DNA of 60,000 bases from Membranipora membranacea. Lineage: Eukaryota; Bryozoa; Gymnolaemata; Cheilostomatida; Membraniporidae. The translations under genes and the position numbers were made by a program. The stretch lies in assembly GCA_914767715.1 (NCBI GenBank), contig OU612072.1:12216001-12276000 (forward strand). The letters run 5' to 3'. Each line of letters opens with the position of its first letter. Within the stretch, counting starts at the first letter, position 1. The notes beneath the pieces were generated by a model that saw only the letters and a program-made list of their open reading frames with translations, did no database searches and was not told where the DNA came from. Shown piece after piece: positions 59,419 through 60,000 of this stretch.

Positions 59419-60000
59419 AATGTTGTCACATCTCCCTTTCAATATGGCATACAAATATTTTTCTTTTACTAGTGTTTTCAAATGAAGTTGTAACTTATCA
59501 CCCAATGTTTAATGATTTATAATGATTTATTATCATTTTTTGCCAATTTCAAGGAATCGATTGCGTTTTAATTTTTCAAATTCCATGGTTTTAATTGATC
59601 TTTTACTAACAGGTAGTTTTGTTGCATGGAGTTTAAACTTATCAGGTAAATTATTATGATCAATGATTATTTTATGTTTTGCAGCAGATTCTAAAGAAAC
59701 AATTGCATTTTTGGTTATCTACTCTCCTTATTTATAAGAACATAATATGGCAAAAAAAACAAAATAATCACAAGTTCTTAGTAATAGGAAAGCAGCTAGA
59801 GTCCATCTATCAATGTCGCACGACAAACCATCAGGTGCACAATGCTTTGTCACTACTTTTCCATTCAGCTTGTACTCATGCCAACTGTTTGAACGAATCT
59901 GTAAAAAAGTCCACATCATGTGTTGGAGTGCTTATTACCAAATTATTTTGTTGTCATCGATAATTCATTTTATCTTACTCATATATTAGAATGTTTTAAA
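59419..60000. other. 3' flank of the collagen-like gene
   Basis: AT-rich, no coding exon recognised. No clear AATAAA near the stop, so the transcript end is not placed. Confidence 0.4.

Overview
The window is nuclear DNA of an animal, most likely a marine invertebrate. It has short coding exons with GT..AG introns, long AT-rich intergenic DNA, tRNA-like SINE elements, ends of LINE elements, foldback elements and microsatellites. There are no bacterial-type operons, no rRNA genes and no CRISPR array. The lineage cannot be fixed from the sequence; a sponge or cnidarian is only a guess, based on small collagen-like and cysteine-poor membrane proteins with no relative I recognise.

Region 1 (1-13.3 kb) is a tandem array of four Ly6/uPAR-type (three-finger) genes on the + strand, the first cut by the window edge. 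Each has a signal-peptide exon, a first cysteine exon and a second cysteine exon ending in a hydrophobic GPI-type tail. Introns are in phase 1. The units differ in C-terminal length and in inserted SINEs.

Region 2 (13.7-38.5 kb) is a tandem segmental duplication. A decayed unit without a gene (13.7-17.3 kb) is followed by two nearly identical units of about 8.7 and 8.8 kb and a third that matches at its start and then diverges. Each intact unit carries one three-exon gene for a small type II membrane protein.

Region 3 (41.1-46.6 kb) is a 2.8-kb tandem duplication on the - strand with two more members of that family.

Region 4 (48.2-59.4 kb) holds three divergent relatives: a - strand gene with a 400-residue proline/alanine-rich first exon, a head-to-head + strand partner with the same four-exon structure and phases, and a + strand gene with a short collagen-like tail.

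The unifying observation is that all eight genes of regions 2-4 have one design. It consists of a cytoplasmic N-terminus, one membrane span, a separate linker exon (phase-0 introns) carrying a basic RxKR-like cleavage site in most members, and a final exon with a C-x7-C motif. This looks like a locus making membrane-anchored proproteins that release small extracellular modules. I do not recognise the family; function is inference. Several insertions present in only one duplicate let mobile elements be ordered relative to the duplications.
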